From NCBI GenBank assembly GCA_965658745.1, contig CBFHTK010000002.1:310001-374000 (forward strand): a stretch of 64,000 nucleotides of DNA. Direction: 5' to 3'. Made by a program: the position numbers and the translations under genes. Under the pieces are notes generated by a model. It had not been told where the DNA came from. It saw only the letters and a program-made list of their open reading frames with translations, and did no database searches. Positions 33,534 to 41,822 of this stretch are shown here, one piece after another. Numbering within the stretch: position 1 is the first letter of the stretch; every line of letters begins with the position of its first letter. The DNA comes from JAHDFB01 sp965658745. GTDB taxonomy: Bacteria; Bacteroidota; Bacteroidia; Chitinophagales; Saprospiraceae.

Positions 33534-34604
33534 ATGAAGAAGGGATTATATTTTATTGTTATATTATTCGTTGCATTTTCATGTAGAGAAGGCGATTTAG
33601 TAGACATAGAATATAATCCCACTCCATATATTGTAGAGGGCACGGAATACCTTGGACCTATTCCTGTGCCGCCCGAAAACCAGCTCACTCACGAAGGAAT
33701 CAAACTCGGTCAGCATCTTTTTTATGACCCGATACTTTCTGCGGATAATTCGATGTCATGTGCTAGCTGTCATTTTCCTGAGAAAGCTTTTACAGATGGA
33801 AATGCAGTCAGTGTAGGAATTGATGGTATAGCGGGAACTCGTTCTGCAATGAGTTTAGTCAATGCGGCGTATTATACCAAAGGTTTATTTTGGGATGGTC
33901 GATCAGAAAATCTCGAAGAACAAGCCTTGATTCCTGTAGAGGATGAAATAGAATTGCACCATAATTGGGGAGATGTGATCGAGGAGTTTAAAGAGCATCC
34001 AACGTATCCTCAGATGTTTCGAGAAGCTTTCGGAATTGAAGATAAAGAAGAGATAAGAAAGGAATTGGCGGCAAAAGCATTGGCACAATTTCAGAGGATA
34101 ATTATAAGTGGTAATAGTAAATTTGATAGAGTAAACAATGGCATTGGTGCTTTCAACGAAGAGCAATTCGTAGGTTTGGAAACATTTTTTGATGTCAATC
34201 CTCTTATTCCAGACGGCGAATGTGGACACTGTCATAATGATCCATTATTTACTACAAATCAATATTTCGACAACGGTATTCAAGACGCAAAGACACTCAC
34301 AGAATACACTGATATTGGTCTTGCTAGTGTTACCAATCGAAACCTCGACTATGGGAAAATGCGAGCTCCTACACTTAGAAATATTGAGCTGACAGCTCCT
34401 TATATGCATGATGGTAGATTTCAAACCCTCGAGGAGGTTGTCGAACATTATAGCAAAGGCGGACATGCTACACCAAATAGAGACCCGCTTATTTTCGAAC
34501 TTGGGCTTTCGGAGGAACAGAAGACGGGCCTCGTTGCATTTATGAAAGCCTTGACTGATACAAGCTACCTCGAGAATCCTTATGTGAGAAATCCATTTAA
34601 GTAG
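33534..34604 (+). CDS. Dihaem cytochrome c peroxidase of the MauG/MbnH type, lipoprotein
   Basis: Lipobox AFSC (Cys17). Haem sites C76-AS-C79-H80 and C230-GH-C233-H234; conserved blocks are HLFYDPILSADNSMSCASCH, VEDEIELHHNWGDV and IELTAPYMHDGRFQTL. 356 residues. It shares layout with the gene at 14875 but is clearly diverged. It is third in a unit with two MbnP-like lipoproteins, the probable partners. Confidence 0.85.
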   Translation: MKKGLYFIVILFVAFSCREGDLVDIEYNPTPYIVEGTEYLGPIPVPPENQLTHEGIKLGQHLFYDPILSADNSMSCASCHFPEKAFTDGNAVSVGIDGIAGTRSAMSLVNAAYYTKGLFWDGRSENLEEQALIPVEDEIELHHNWGDVIEEFKEHPTYPQMFREAFGIEDKEEIRKELAAKALAQFQRIIISGNSKFDRVNNGIGAFNEEQFVGLETFFDVNPLIPDGECGHCHNDPLFTTNQYFDNGIQDAKTLTEYTDIGLASVTNRNLDYGKMRAPTLRNIELTAPYMHDGRFQTLEEVVEHYSKGGHATPNRDPLIFELGLSEEQKTGLVAFMKALTDTSYLENPYVRNPFK

Positions 34605-34853
34605 TTTTCCAATACTACTTTTCCCTTATTAACTCAGTGGTTTTTGAAGTGCAGTACTTTTTTGAAAAAAACGTGAGGTGATTCATGTTTTCTGCTCTTC
34701 TTGTTATCAAGAGAATACATATAGTTTTTTCCTTAATAGATGTATTTATTTTCTACTATTTTAATTTTATAATAGTGTAAAAATTTGGTTATCATAAATT
34801 TAGATAAATTAGGTTGTAAATTTTACCTCTACAATTTTTCATTTTTGTATTAG

Positions 34854-34882
34854 TTGTAAAGCTATTTCGGGTAGTATATTTG
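34854..34882 (+). promoter_or_regulatory. Bacteroidota-type promoter
   Basis: TTG at 34854-34856, an 18-base spacer, then TATATTTG (TAnnTTTG) at 34875-34882. This is the best promoter match in the window, and no gene follows it on this strand before the terminator at 35163. Confidence 0.55.
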
Positions 34883-34929
34883 TAGTGTGCTTAAAGCAAG
34901 TACTTGATCTTGAATGATCAACTAAATAC

Positions 34930-34950
34930 GGATATGTTCATGGGATTATA
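34930..34950 (+). repeat. 21-base direct repeat, copy 1
   Basis: Starts GGATATGTTCATGGG and is identical to 35133-35153. It is followed directly by the left arm of the long-range stem. Confidence 0.85.
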
Positions 34951-35132
34951 GCTTATAAGGAGGAATAGCAAGGAAAAATTTTCACAGAATTAGACTTGTT
35001 TTTTTACTCATATACCAACCTAAGAAAGTTTATGAATCTAAATACTTTCCTTCTTATAAGTTTCTTTATGATATAAGATAAATATAGTTTAACATAGAAT
35101 TCAGTACACCAATGAAAAACTAATACTGATTT

Positions 35133-35153
35133 TGGATATGTTCATGGGATTAT
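35133..35153 (+). repeat. 21-base direct repeat, copy 2
   Basis: Exact copy of 34930-34950, 203 bases downstream and 10 bases before the terminator stem. Confidence 0.85.
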
Positions 35154-35162
35154 AATTTGCAA

Positions 35163-35198
35163 AGTTAGTTAGCTCAAGTGTTAACTAACTTTTTTTTT
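35163..35198 (+). terminator. Rho-independent terminator, + strand
   Basis: AGTTAGTTA (35163-35171) pairs with TAACTAACT (35182-35190), followed by a run of T. On the minus strand the stem could also end the metalloprotease transcript, but only short T-tracts follow there. Confidence 0.7.
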
Positions 35199-35220
35199 GC
35201 CCGACGCTAATTGATGAACT

Positions 35221-38214
35221 CTATGTACATGAACCAAGTGATGAAGTCTCTATTGTTCCTCCATTAGTTACGGATATCTTCCAGCAAGTTCCATTTGAAC
35301 TTTTTAGAATTAGTCCTTTCCCAATTTGTCCAATTTCAAGATCGCCTGATTCAAGTAGTATTTTTTGAGTAGGTAATGAAGAAACACTAGAGTAGCTTAT
35401 CGTACCAGAATTACTGACATTCAATTGCGTATATCCAGAAGAGGGCTTTTTAAATAGTATGGAATTTGAAGAGTTTGTAATAAACAAATCTCCCGTTTCC
35501 ATACATGCCTTTGGTTCACCTGATGTTGCTTGTATACTTAGACTTGATCCATTTGAATAGATACGATATTTTGTTCCATTTGGTGCTTTAAGCAAAAGCC
35601 CTCGATTGCTTGCTCCTATCACTAAGTCAGTATTTTCAATGTCACCAGTAGGAACTTCAAGACTAATGTCAGTCAGACTGAAATAGCCAAAATCTGAAAA
35701 GTTACCTTTAAACATGACCTGTGTATTACCAAGGTGATTTGTAGTTATTGAATTTGGTGATATTATTTCGACATCAGTCGATGATGCAGAGTCGAGTGGA
35801 ACATTGCTACGGACTATGCTTAAGTTGGTGACGTTTCCGCCCCATGTAGCTAATTCCGCGTCCGTATAGTATAGTGAGACCTCGTAATTACTGCTGTTAT
35901 CTCCTTCGATATAGTATGTTTTTTCGGAGTAACTTCCACTTCCGAAATTAGCATTCAATTTATTACTACCGCTAGTGAAGACCTCTGAAGAAAGACAGTC
36001 GACGTCAGTAGAACCTATATTGTCGACTGAAACAATAATCTCTTGGTCAGAATTGTAAAGATTAGCCGTTTCTCCATTACGAATGTTAGAAGTTGCTGAA
36101 CTTAAGGTGGTAGCTGCAATAGCTCCAAAGCCATTTGTAAATTTAATCTGTGGTTGAATTGGGACAGTGTAGTTGTATGTCAATGACGTGGCTATATTGT
36201 TGCATCCATCCGCATTGTTGTTTATTTGGTATTGTGTCATTTGGGTGCTGTTGGAAACAAGTGGTATAGTACCTTGCAGGATGTCATTGCCTACTGTGCT
36301 AGAATTGTTGTAGCAAAATTCAATGTAGAGGTTAGAAGTGCCATCCCAATTGAAAGGAGTAGAAAATGGAAATTGGTTTTCACCAGACGTTGTAGTGTAA
36401 TTACCAAAATAAACTTCTGTCGTTGGAATCCAAGAAAGACCTTGTAAGTTTGAGTTGGTCACTTGAGTAATTCCTACTCTGAAGTCATTGAACGCTCCAG
36501 TAGATAATTTTTCACTTACATATAAGCTAAGCTCATCGATATCTCCTCCAGTTAAGCCCGCTTGAGTGAGCTCAGAAGCTAGAATTACTGTCCTACTCCG
36601 ACTGTCCTCATAATCTCCAAAAAATACTAATCCGAAATTGTAATTGTAGTTTCCATATTCAACACTGGTTTCTCCTGAACAACATGATGTCGAAACGAAG
36701 TCATTGGGGTCCTCGATAAGTATGGTGTGAGTCGTATTGTCTCCGTCAGTTGCATTCCCGGCAGTAATCTGGTAGCTAAGTTGAATCTCCTCGAGTGTTT
36801 CTTCGATGTGATCTTCATGTATTAGTATTTGAATTGTCTTTGAAAGTGATTGCCCCACTGCAAAAGTTACAGACTGAGTTATAAGTTCAAAGTCAAAACC
36901 TGAATCTGCCGTAGAGATATTGTCTACTAAAATGCTTGCTGTAATGTTGGATGTAGGTTGGTTGGATAAAGCAATATTGATGTTAGTCTCTACGTAATTT
37001 AGATTACAACTGCTTGATGAACCCGTTGTGCTTTCTTCGCTTACTATGCTAGAAGCATTTGTAAAACTGATAGAAGGAGTAGTTCCTGTTGGAATACACG
37101 TGCTAAGACAATTTATACCATTGTAATACGATTCAATCTGTGCAATAGAGTTTGTGTTCCAAGTTGTACTTCCATTAACAGTGGGGGACATAATGAATGT
37201 TGTAGTCCCATCTACGTGTCCTGAACCAAAATTATGACCAAGCTCATGAGATGTCAAAACCCTCAATAGGCTTGCATTACTGCTAAAATCTTCAAGGATA
37301 TTATATCTTATATTGAAATTACAAACTGCGTCAAGATATGCTAAGCCAATTGTGGAGCCGTCAAAATTCCGGTCGGACCACAGAGAAGACACATCATGTG
37401 CAATATTTAGATTATTTTTTGCCCAGTTTGCGAACGAGGGTAGGAGTGCTCCGGGATTTGTTGAACTGGTCCAAGGGTCACAACCAGCACAGTCTACTGT
37501 GTACTGACCTGTAATGACTAAATTAAGCTGGTCAGCAAAAGCATCGTCATAGTCCGTATTAACATTGTTGACGATTGCGATCGCTCTATTTTCAACGTTT
37601 GTAATGGATGAACCATATTTCGTATACATAGAGTAGTCATTACAAATTGCATATTCGACATCATAGCAATTTCCCGTAACTAGAGATTGAGCCTGTTGCT
37701 TAACCTTATAGACTTCTGTTACTCCACATGTTTTTGGACTGTCAATTTTAACATCACTTGATTTGTAGCTTATAAACTGGTCTGGAGAAGCGCTAGAATC
37801 GAACGTTGAAAGAGGTTCTAGGTAGATCAATTCTACTCCATCTTCTATATAACCAAATATAAACTGCTTCCCGATAGTGATGCTTATACGTCCTCCTTCC
37901 TTGGTATAACCTTGATAAGGGATTGCTAAATTTGACTTTTGTGATGACGCTGCACTTGAAGTTATACTCTTATAGTCTGAAGCTATGATATCGGACTCCA
38001 CAAGTTCAAGGCTATATCCTAGTAACTTGATTGCCTTAATAATGGATTTATTAGCTTTTAAGTTAAAAGAAACTTCTTCGCTATTAATTTCGTGTATTTC
38101 ATACTTATTGAATTGTGAATCCAAGCTATTTTGGGCTTTAAGCCCAAAAATTGTTATGAATATAGAAATAGTAATAATGAAGAATGATCTCCAAAAATTA
38201 TTGACGTGAACCAT
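35221..38214 (-). CDS. Secreted metzincin metalloprotease with Calx-beta domain and C-terminal repeats
   Basis: Signal peptide residues 1-28 (ends GLKAQ). The zinc motif HELGHNFGSGH (H323, E324, H327, H333) is the metzincin HExxHxxGxxH; with the CxxCxPWTS and following MSPTV Met-turn it resembles the M12B reprolysin group. A Calx-beta-like domain follows (about 385-505), then a beta-rich region. The last 150 residues hold three repeats of about 45 residues of the type GDLxIxxxGxGLILKxxNGTxWxI. No typical VYPNP-type T9SS domain is present, so these repeats may be the export or attachment signal. It probably degrades proteins outside the cell. Confidence 0.85.
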   Translation of the reverse strand: MVHVNNFWRSFFIITISIFITIFGLKAQNSLDSQFNKYEIHEINSEEVSFNLKANKSIIKAIKLLGYSLELVESDIIASDYKSITSSAASSQKSNLAIPYQGYTKEGGRISITIGKQFIFGYIEDGVELIYLEPLSTFDSSASPDQFISYKSSDVKIDSPKTCGVTEVYKVKQQAQSLVTGNCYDVEYAICNDYSMYTKYGSSITNVENRAIAIVNNVNTDYDDAFADQLNLVITGQYTVDCAGCDPWTSSTNPGALLPSFANWAKNNLNIAHDVSSLWSDRNFDGSTIGLAYLDAVCNFNIRYNILEDFSSNASLLRVLTSHELGHNFGSGHVDGTTTFIMSPTVNGSTTWNTNSIAQIESYYNGINCLSTCIPTGTTPSISFTNASSIVSEESTTGSSSSCNLNYVETNINIALSNQPTSNITASILVDNISTADSGFDFELITQSVTFAVGQSLSKTIQILIHEDHIEETLEEIQLSYQITAGNATDGDNTTHTILIEDPNDFVSTSCCSGETSVEYGNYNYNFGLVFFGDYEDSRSRTVILASELTQAGLTGGDIDELSLYVSEKLSTGAFNDFRVGITQVTNSNLQGLSWIPTTEVYFGNYTTTSGENQFPFSTPFNWDGTSNLYIEFCYNNSSTVGNDILQGTIPLVSNSTQMTQYQINNNADGCNNIATSLTYNYTVPIQPQIKFTNGFGAIAATTLSSATSNIRNGETANLYNSDQEIIVSVDNIGSTDVDCLSSEVFTSGSNKLNANFGSGSYSEKTYYIEGDNSSNYEVSLYYTDAELATWGGNVTNLSIVRSNVPLDSASSTDVEIISPNSITTNHLGNTQVMFKGNFSDFGYFSLTDISLEVPTGDIENTDLVIGASNRGLLLKAPNGTKYRIYSNGSSLSIQATSGEPKACMETGDLFITNSSNSILFKKPSSGYTQLNVSNSGTISYSSVSSLPTQKILLESGDLEIGQIGKGLILKSSNGTCWKISVTNGGTIETSSLGSCT
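38133..38145. repeat. Palindrome GGGCTTTAAGCCC in a signal-peptide region
   Basis: TTTTGGGCTTTAAGCCCAAAA is a near-perfect palindrome in the signal-peptide codons of the metalloprotease (FGLKAQ). It shares stems with the dispersed hairpin but has a different centre. Confidence 0.5.
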
Positions 38215-38524
38215 GCTACTTTTTTATATCTTATAACTTACTGCTGAGTAGACTCCTTGATTGCAGACTATGCTGTCAAAGAAGAGCTGCAGCCATTATT
38301 TTTACAAGATTTTATTGAAAAAGACGGTCTCTTATATAGATAAGGGCAAAAACTATTCCACTAATAGTACTTGTTGAACACGAAATCTTAAAAAATGATC
38401 ACAATCATTGCAGTATTAATTCTGCGTTTTATTACTTGATGCATTCATTGTTCTATAATAATTAATAAATTGGCATCTTTATTTTGTAACCATGCGTCGA
38501 ATTGGTTAAATTTAATCACTGTCT
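38215..38524. other. Intergenic region between divergent genes
   Basis: 310 bases with the promoters of the metalloprotease (minus) and GMC oxidoreductase (plus). A near-match to the -7 element (TATTTTG, 38480-38486) lies 40 bases before the GMC start. Nothing else seen. Confidence 0.4.
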
Positions 38525-40231
38525 ATGAATTTAAATACAAAAGGAAAAGCGGAGAATACTTATGACGCTATTGTGGTGGGTTCGGGAATAAGTGGAGGTT
38601 GGTCATCAAAAGAATTGACTGAGAGAGGTCTTAAAGTATTGATGCTTGACCGAGGTCATATGATCAATCATGTTACAGATTACACAACAGCAAATCTTGA
38701 AAAATGGGAGTTGCCAAATCGTAACAGAATGACTGAGGAAGAATTGGTCGATTACTATGTTCAAAGAAGAACTGGTTACACGATCACTCCAGCACAAAAG
38801 CATTTTTGGCAGAAGGATACTGATCATCCATATACTGAGAAGAAACCATTTGATTGGATTAGAGGATACCATGTTGGAGGTCGCTCATTGTCATGGGGAC
38901 GCCAATCTTATCGCTTGAGTGAAATGGATTTTGAAGCAAATGCGAAAGACGGGATTGCCGTTGATTGGCCAGTAAGATATGCAGATGTCAAACCTTGGTA
39001 CGATAAGGTGGAGTCTTTTATTGGAGTGAGCGGTCAGAATCTTGGATTGTCGCAATTGCCCGATGGAGTTTTTCTTCCTCCAATGGAGATGAACGCTGTT
39101 GAAAAGATGATCAAGGAGCGAATAGCAAAGAATTTTGATGGTCGAGTTATGACGATAGGTCGAGCAGCACATCTTACCAAAGCACATAATGGACGAGGTA
39201 AATGTCAATTTAGAAATAAATGTATGAGAGGGTGTCCATACGGTGGTTATTTTAGCACACAAGCTTCTACACTACCTGCCGCTCGAGCAACAGGAAATCT
39301 GACACTAAGACCAAACTCGATCGTGACCGAAGTCGTATATGACGACGAAACTCAAAAAGCAACTAGTGTAAGAGTTCTTGATGCTGAAACTAATACAACA
39401 CACGAATTTTTCGCGAAAGTGATTTTCTTGAATGCGTCAGCATTGGCCTCAGCTCAGATATTACTTCAATCCACTTCTGAGCGATTCCCCAATGGCTTGG
39501 GGAATGATAGTGATCAGGTGGGTCGAAATGTTATGGATCATCATTTTAAAGTCGGTGCAAGTGGTGATGTTGAAGGTTTCGAAGATAGGTATTATCGAGG
39601 AAAAAGACCAAACGGTATCTATGTTCCGAGATTTAGAAACCTTGATAAGTCAAGTAGGATGAAGGAATTCATTCGAGGTTATGGTTATCAAGGTGGAGCG
39701 TCACGATCTGGTTATGGACATCATGTTGCTGAAGCGCAGTTTGGAGCTGAGTATAAGGATGCCACTAGTAGGCCTGGAAAATGGCGTTTTGGGATAACTG
39801 GCTTTGGTGAATGTTTACCTTATGAAGATAATAGAATAACATTGAACTACGAGAAGACAGATATGTACGGTCAACCTACTCTCGTGTTAGATGTCGATTA
39901 CAAAGCCAACGAAAAAGCGATGCGGAAAGATATGGCATCTGCTGCGGCTGAGATGCTTGAGGCTTCAGGTTTAAAGAACGTAAGAGAATATGACAATCCT
40001 TGTAATCCAGGAAACGGTATTCACGAAATGGGGACTGCCAGAATGGGAAGAGATCCCAAGACCTCGGTAATAAATAAGTGGAATCAGATACATGCTGTTA
40101 AGAATGTTTTTATCACTGATGGTGCTATGATGACATCTTCCGCATGTCAGAATCCATCTCTGACGTATATGGCTTTTTCAGCAAGAGCGGCCAATTATGC
40201 AGCTGATCAATTAAGTAAAAATGAACTATAA
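38525..40231 (+). CDS. GMC family oxidoreductase (FAD)
   Basis: FAD-binding motif VVGSGISGGW near residue 18, then LMLDRG, GGRSLSWGRQS near 120, CMRGCPYGG near 235 (a Cys cluster typical of this branch), and the C-terminal HEMGTARMG and NPSLTYMAF blocks. It oxidises a sugar, alcohol or similar substrate at the membrane. The next gene is the matching small subunit, so the pair likely forms a periplasmic dehydrogenase passing electrons to a cytochrome. Confidence 0.92.
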   Translation: MNLNTKGKAENTYDAIVVGSGISGGWSSKELTERGLKVLMLDRGHMINHVTDYTTANLEKWELPNRNRMTEEELVDYYVQRRTGYTITPAQKHFWQKDTDHPYTEKKPFDWIRGYHVGGRSLSWGRQSYRLSEMDFEANAKDGIAVDWPVRYADVKPWYDKVESFIGVSGQNLGLSQLPDGVFLPPMEMNAVEKMIKERIAKNFDGRVMTIGRAAHLTKAHNGRGKCQFRNKCMRGCPYGGYFSTQASTLPAARATGNLTLRPNSIVTEVVYDDETQKATSVRVLDAETNTTHEFFAKVIFLNASALASAQILLQSTSERFPNGLGNDSDQVGRNVMDHHFKVGASGDVEGFEDRYYRGKRPNGIYVPRFRNLDKSSRMKEFIRGYGYQGGASRSGYGHHVAEAQFGAEYKDATSRPGKWRFGITGFGECLPYEDNRITLNYEKTDMYGQPTLVLDVDYKANEKAMRKDMASAAAEMLEASGLKNVREYDNPCNPGNGIHEMGTARMGRDPKTSVINKWNQIHAVKNVFITDGAMMTSSACQNPSLTYMAFSARAANYAADQLSKNEL

Positions 40232-40240
40232 TCATAGACC

Positions 40241-40801
40241 ATGAAAAGGAGAGACGCTTTAAAGAACACAGCGCTATTATTGGGAGCGGTCAGTATGGGG
40301 TCGGCAACTGCATTAATGCAAAGCTGTCAACCTTCATTAGAAGATTCATGGGAACCCGTTTTTTTTGACAAGATCCAAGCTAATTTATTAAGTGAAATTG
40401 CTGAAACAATTATCCCTAGAACAGAAACGCCTGGAGCCAAAGATGCCTTGGTTAGCAGATATATAGATGAGTATGCTTCGCGATTTCTTAAGCCAGAACA
40501 GCAAGAAATGTATCGGACTGGACTAGCTTTATTTGACACTATTTCTAACACACGGCATCAGAAGTCTTTTATTGATTGTGAATTGAAACAACGTCATGAA
40601 GTTCTACAAGCGATGATTGATGACCCTGCTGAAGGGAAAATGAGTCCTTCAAGCGTGTTCTATAGAATGAGATCTGTTGTTAATATGGCGTTTTTTACAA
40701 GTGAGGTCGGAGCAACGCAGGTATTGGACCATATCCCAATTCCGGGCGATTATCTCGGAGATATCCCTTTAAGTGAAACCAAGGGGCGTGTTTACAGTTA
40801 G
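40241..40801 (+). CDS. Gluconate 2-dehydrogenase subunit 3-like protein
   Basis: The N-terminus has a twin-Arg-like start (MKRRDALKNTALLLGA) and SC (Cys29), suggesting Tat export and perhaps a lipid anchor. The body has AETIIPRTETPGAKDALVSRYIDEY near residue 55, the signature of the subunit 3 family, which escorts and stabilises the GMC large subunit encoded 10 bases upstream. Confidence 0.9.
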   Translation: MKRRDALKNTALLLGAVSMGSATALMQSCQPSLEDSWEPVFFDKIQANLLSEIAETIIPRTETPGAKDALVSRYIDEYASRFLKPEQQEMYRTGLALFDTISNTRHQKSFIDCELKQRHEVLQAMIDDPAEGKMSPSSVFYRMRSVVNMAFFTSEVGATQVLDHIPIPGDYLGDIPLSETKGRVYS

Positions 40802-40815
40802 TAAGTTGGAGTAAG

Positions 40816-41172
40816 ATGATGACGGATGATAAGCTGAAAAAATGTCCAAGATGCAATGCACAACATGTATGTGTGCCAGATAATATTGAAACCTGTCAAT
40901 GCAATATCTCCTTACAAACGGAAATCCTAGAGTTTTTGCAAGAAACCTACTTTGATTGTCTTTGCAATGATTGTTTAATGTATTTTGATGCATTAATTGT
41001 AGAGATCAAAAGCGAGTCCTTTCCTACTAAACCTAGCATGCTTAAAGAAGATATACATTACTATTTAGAGGGAGGTAAGTGGGTTTTTACTGAAAGGTAT
41101 CATGCTCTTCGTGGGCACTGTTGTGGTAGTGGTTGTAGACATTGTGTTTATGGTTATGACAACAAATCCTAA
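40816..41172 (+). CDS. Cys-rich protein: CWC-type N-terminus plus DUF5522-type C-terminus
   Basis: Eleven or more Cys in 118 residues. The N-terminal half (KKCPRCNAQHVC, CQCN, CLCNDCL) looks like the cysteine-rich CWC family, and the C-terminal half (GGKWVFTERYHALRGHCCGSGCRHCVYGY) like DUF5522. Both are small, probably metal-binding, modules often found as separate proteins; here they are joined. Function unknown. It is 15 bases after the GMC pair but may simply be carried along. Confidence 0.8.
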   Translation: MMTDDKLKKCPRCNAQHVCVPDNIETCQCNISLQTEILEFLQETYFDCLCNDCLMYFDALIVEIKSESFPTKPSMLKEDIHYYLEGGKWVFTERYHALRGHCCGSGCRHCVYGYDNKS

Positions 41173-41186
41173 AAAGCTGAATTATC

Positions 41187-41651
41187 CTAAAAGATTGGGA
41201 GAACAGTTGATCTTTTAGTTTCGTTAAGAACAAATGTACTTTTTATCTGTGCTACGTTTGGAAGAGCTGCAAGTTTGCCTGTTGAGAATTTGTGATACGC
41301 CTGAAGGTCTTTTACTATGACTTTTAGTAGAAAGTCATTGGCTCCGCCCATGAGATAGCATTCAACAACTTCCGGTATAGTATCAACTGATCTACTAAAA
41401 GCTTCAATAGCTTCCAATTTTTGATTTTCAAGAGAAACGGAGCAATATACTACCATTGAAGCATCAAGCTTGTTGGTGTTGAGAACAGCAACATATTTCG
41501 AAATAAGCCCCTCCTTTTCCAATCGTCTAATTCGATCATAAAGTGGTGATTTTGTGAGATTTAGCCTTGCAGAAATCTCCTTAATGTTAGTATTTGAGTC
41601 ATTTTGTAAGATTTCCAAAAGACTCTTGTCGATCGCATCTAGATTTGTCAT
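41187..41651 (-). CDS. Lrp/AsnC family transcriptional regulator
   Basis: Helix-turn-helix at residues 5-55 (DSNTNIKEISARLNLTKSPLYDRI) and a RAM domain after residue 65. It is divergent from the PLP-dependent lyase gene, with a 22-base inverted repeat between them, so it probably regulates itself and that gene in response to an amino acid such as methionine. Confidence 0.92.
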   Translation of the reverse strand: MTNLDAIDKSLLEILQNDSNTNIKEISARLNLTKSPLYDRIRRLEKEGLISKYVAVLNTNKLDASMVVYCSVSLENQKLEAIEAFSRSVDTIPEVVECYLMGGANDFLLKVIVKDLQAYHKFSTGKLAALPNVAQIKSTFVLNETKRSTVLPIF

Positions 41652-41694
41652 CGTAATAATTCCTTTTTATGAAGTTGTTTTGATGCAAAAATAG

Positions 41695-41716
41695 TCTAAA
41701 ATCCTATTATTTTAGA
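41695..41716. promoter_or_regulatory. Candidate Lrp-type operator
   Basis: TCTAAAAT-CCTATT-ATTTTAGA is a perfect 8-bp inverted repeat with a 6-base centre, 44 bases before the regulator start and 107 before the lyase start. Confidence 0.55.
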
Positions 41717-41774
41717 AATTACAGGAAAATTTACTGGATTTAATCACTTAATAGATAATGATTCCTATCTTGTT

Positions 41775-41782
41775 TAATTTTG
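41775..41782 (+). promoter_or_regulatory. Putative -7 element TAATTTTG
   Basis: Matches TAnnTTTG about 41 bases before the lyase start; no clear -33 box at the standard distance. The operator candidate ends 58 bases upstream. Confidence 0.45.
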
Positions 41783-41822
41783 TAGGACAATATAATCTGC
41801 TAAATTCCTAAAATTCAGTAAT

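Larger units (their letters stand above)
34890..35198 (+). ncRNA. Candidate structured ncRNA of about 310 nt
   Basis: The start is estimated from the promoter at 34854-34882 and the end is the T-run of the terminator at 35163-35198. A 14-bp stem pairs CTTATAAGGAGGAA (34952-34965) with TTCCTTCTTATAAG (35047-35060), with one G-U pair. A 21-base sequence occurs twice, at 34930 and 35133. No open frame spans it. It does not look like 6S, RNase P, SRP RNA or tmRNA by their usual sequence signatures. Function unknown. Confidence 0.45.
34605..35220. other. Gene-free stretch between convergent genes
   Basis: No coding frame. It contains a promoter, a long-range 14-bp stem, a 21-base direct repeat and a strong + strand terminator; see the ncRNA candidate at 34890. 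Confidence 0.6.

Noticed and set aside
34605..35220. Retron or group II intron in the gene-free stretch
   Set aside because: No reverse transcriptase gene is nearby and the structure does not show the typical msr/msd or intron domain V pattern.
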